From positions 1 to 25,000 of IMG/VR virus record IMGVR_UViG_3300021091_000395: DNA of 25,000 bases; one strand, written 5' to 3'. How positions within the stretch are numbered: the first letter of the stretch is position 1; each line of letters begins with the position of its first letter. A model generated the notes under the pieces. That model did not search any database and was not told the DNA's origin. It saw nothing but the letters and a program-made list of their open reading frames with translations. The DNA comes from a virus. The position numbers and the translations under genes are program-made. This document shows, piece by piece, positions 23,461 through 25,000 of the stretch.

Positions 23461-24222
23461 TCAACCAACGCACATCATTGGAGGCTCTTCAAATACATCG
23501 CGCAGTTTACCCTCGAGCCGTTGAATCTCTTGATCTGCTTCAGCGTAAATCCTTTCTCCATTTATAACCAATCCTCCAGGTAAAGTATAATTACCATATT
23601 TTTTTAGATTAGTTCCCCATTGGCGTTTAAATAATTGAGTTGTATACTCCTTGACCCAAGAATCATTATAAACTCTTTCATAAGAATCTTGATCAACTAT
23701 TCGATTTGCGCGAAATAGTATGTACTCATTTACATTTAATTTAGAATCCCAATCTTGGAACAGATAGAGACGATTTGTCTTTTTATTATATGAAAATGGT
23801 ACATCTCCTGTAATGATCATATCAAGCATTGACAAGTGTTGGCGAGCGATATAATAATAAGCATATGATGAGGCTGTTAAACTATAGAAATCGTTTAAGC
23901 GAATTTGATAGTTAACATCAAATATGTTGAACTCATTTCCGTCTAATGAAGATACCGAGGTGCCAGAAAAAGGAAACACCTGACTTACACCAATTATATT
24001 GTCACATAAGGTGATATACTTGTTTAAAATATCAGCATTCGTTACTTTATGCCCAAGGTACATAGTCTCAGTACCATCGTAGTGATAATCTTGGAATAGC
24101 TGCAAAGCATCGTCCATACGATCGTCGAGCTGATCGTCATCAACATTTATATCGATTACAGGAAAACCAAGATTTCGGAGGCAATGATCTTTAAGTGTGG
24201 ATTTATTGGTAGGTTTCGCCAT
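23461..24222 (-). CDS. 13: gp13 neck protein
   Basis: With gp14 this protein completes the filled head and provides the tail-docking site. The 253 residues are shorter than T4 gp13 (309). Recognisable parts are LKDHCLRNLGFPVIDINVDDDQLDDRMDDALQLFQDYHYDG across residues 10-50 (an acidic, Asp-rich helix typical of marine gp13), ITLCDNIIGVSQVFPF, and NDSWVKEYTTQLFKRQWGTNLKKY near residue 185-208. The ribosome binding site GAGG is 6 bases before the ATG. A candidate late promoter sits between it and the glycosyltransferase. It is followed by gp14 after one base. Confidence 0.92.
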   Translation of the reverse strand: MAKPTNKSTLKDHCLRNLGFPVIDINVDDDQLDDRMDDALQLFQDYHYDGTETMYLGHKVTNADILNKYITLCDNIIGVSQVFPFSGTSVSSLDGNEFNIFDVNYQIRLNDFYSLTASSYAYYYIARQHLSMLDMIITGDVPFSYNKKTNRLYLFQDWDSKLNVNEYILFRANRIVDQDSYERVYNDSWVKEYTTQLFKRQWGTNLKKYGNYTLPGGLVINGERIYAEADQEIQRLEGKLRDVFEEPPMMCVG

Positions 24223-24243
24223 TTAGAACCTCGCATGTAGTAC

Positions 24244-24252
24244 TATATTTAG
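24244..24252 (-). promoter_or_regulatory. Candidate late promoter element CTAAATATA before gp13
   Basis: On the minus strand CTAAATATA directly follows the glycosyltransferase stop codon. A start near 24240 leaves a leader of about 18 bases containing GAGG for gp13. It is one of six intergenic (A/C)TAAATAT sites. Confidence 0.5.
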
Positions 24253-24999
24253 TTATTCGATCAATCTACCCTCTCGAGATGTATAAATTCGATCAGGATC
24301 CATGTGAGCAAACTGCTCCCAATTAGGCTCGCCCTCTAATATTCTTTTACCAGTCGTCTCCTCGCCGATATGCTCAATTATATTTTCGCCTCGAGAATTT
24401 TTTAATGTGGCAGAATACATCTGATGAAAATGGTCTAGATAAACCATTATCATTCCTTCATTAATATTAAACTTCCAATAATCTTGGAATGGATATTCGA
24501 TAATATTCTTACGATATAAACTAAAGATTATCGGAAAAGTCTTTGTATTTTTGCTATAGTAAAATTGCTTGAATTGCGTATCGCTCGATTCAATAGTTGA
24601 TGGCTTCTCATTAAAGTACCATGGTTGTCGTTGTAAAACAACCGAGGCAATTTTAGATTCTGACTCGAGACATTCAATCAGATCGTCGACTTTAATTGGT
24701 TCTTTTAGAATTACGTCATCCTCTTGATGAAGAACGTAATCTACATCCATACCTCGGAGCGAGGAGAAGAAATCCGACCAATTTACCGATAGTCCTTTAT
24801 TAACTGAATTTCTCCATATCTCAAATCTATAGCGTTTACCAATCAAATCAAAGATCGCATCATTGCGTGTTCTTGGATAATCATCGACAATAATCTTTCG
24901 AACCTCATGATTTCCATAGTCTAAATTAGACAATGAGTTAAGTGTCGGAAACAGATATCGAATCCTGTTGCAAGAAAAGATTACATGAAGAATCTTCAT
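24253..24999 (-). CDS. GT-A-type glycosyltransferase (family 2-like)
   Basis: This 248-residue enzyme is predicted to transfer a sugar from a nucleotide-sugar donor. The start KILHVIFSCNR is the typical first strand of GT-A folds. VDDYP (38-42) and a NKGLSVNW segment (67-74) fit nucleotide binding, and HQEDDVIL (91-98) supplies the acidic DxD-like metal site. Similar proteins occur next to gene 13 in marine T4-like phages. The acceptor is unknown: virion glycoprotein, phage DNA and host surface glycan are all possible. T4 DNA glucosyltransferases have a different (GT-B) fold, so DNA modification is less likely. The ATG lies one base from the window edge, so its ribosome binding site and a possible earlier start cannot be checked. 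Confidence 0.75.
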   Translation of the reverse strand: MKILHVIFSCNRIRYLFPTLNSLSNLDYGNHEVRKIIVDDYPRTRNDAIFDLIGKRYRFEIWRNSVNKGLSVNWSDFFSSLRGMDVDYVLHQEDDVILKEPIKVDDLIECLESESKIASVVLQRQPWYFNEKPSTIESSDTQFKQFYYSKNTKTFPIIFSLYRKNIIEYPFQDYWKFNINEGMIMVYLDHFHQMYSATLKNSRGENIIEHIGEETTGKRILEGEPNWEQFAHMDPDRIYTSREGRLIE

Positions 25000-25000
25000 T

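Noticed and set aside
23460-23468. TTG-initiated extension of gp14 overlapping gp13
   Set aside because: The family N-terminus begins at the ATG three codons later, which sits one base after the gp13 stop.
1-25000. tRNA genes, integrase/att sites, insertion sequences and toxin-antitoxin or anti-CRISPR genes
   Set aside because: The gaps between genes are too short and no such motifs were seen. The content is a lytic T4-like core.

Overview
The window is a 25 kb piece of a T4-like (tevenvirus-type) tailed phage genome with a contractile tail. It is AT-rich by eye. The gene order and protein style match marine T4-like phages of cyanobacteria and SAR11-type bacteria better than enteric T4. The host cannot be fixed from this window: there are no photosynthesis genes, tRNAs or other host markers. 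Every supported gene lies on the minus strand, so transcription runs from high to low coordinates. Coding density is very high: many genes overlap by 1-4 bases, and the longest non-coding gap is 139 bases (6555-6693).

Read in transcription order, from 25000 down to 7214, the first part is the virion module: a GT-A-type glycosyltransferase, neck proteins gp13 and gp14, tail completion protein gp15, terminase gp16/gp17, tail sheath gp18, tail tube gp19, a small basic protein, portal gp20, prohead core gp67, two further core-region proteins (the second with an extremely basic C-terminus), prohead protease gp21, a giant gp22-type scaffold (1226 codons, about four times the T4 length) and major capsid protein gp23. 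A strong intrinsic terminator follows gp23. After it come a small coiled-coil protein and a second protein of the tail-tube fold.

The second part, from 6554 down to 1, is a recombination, replication and late-transcription operon. It starts at a sigma70-like promoter with an operator-like palindrome over the start site. It encodes UvsY, UvsW, an Sm-like protein, late sigma factor gp55, the gp47/gp46 nuclease (Mre11/Rad50 type), a peptide deformylase, and the beginning of an HEVGH metallopeptidase-like protein that runs off the left edge. UvsY, UvsW and gp46/47 would carry out recombination-dependent replication. gp55 would direct host RNA polymerase to late promoters, and six (A/C)TAAATAT sites in front of the virion genes are good candidates for these.

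The most unusual element is gp22. Recognisable scaffold ends enclose an insertion of roughly 850 residues. The insertion has a two-fold repeated architecture, a cationic and glycine/alanine-rich membrane-active-looking segment, a 34-bp direct repeat exactly 508 codons apart, and two internal ATG codons with good ribosome binding sites. The second of these would give a 345-residue protein, close to the normal scaffold size. Other points of note are a 60-residue module shared by gp14 and gp15, and a basic peptide that gp21 may release from the core protein upstream of it.
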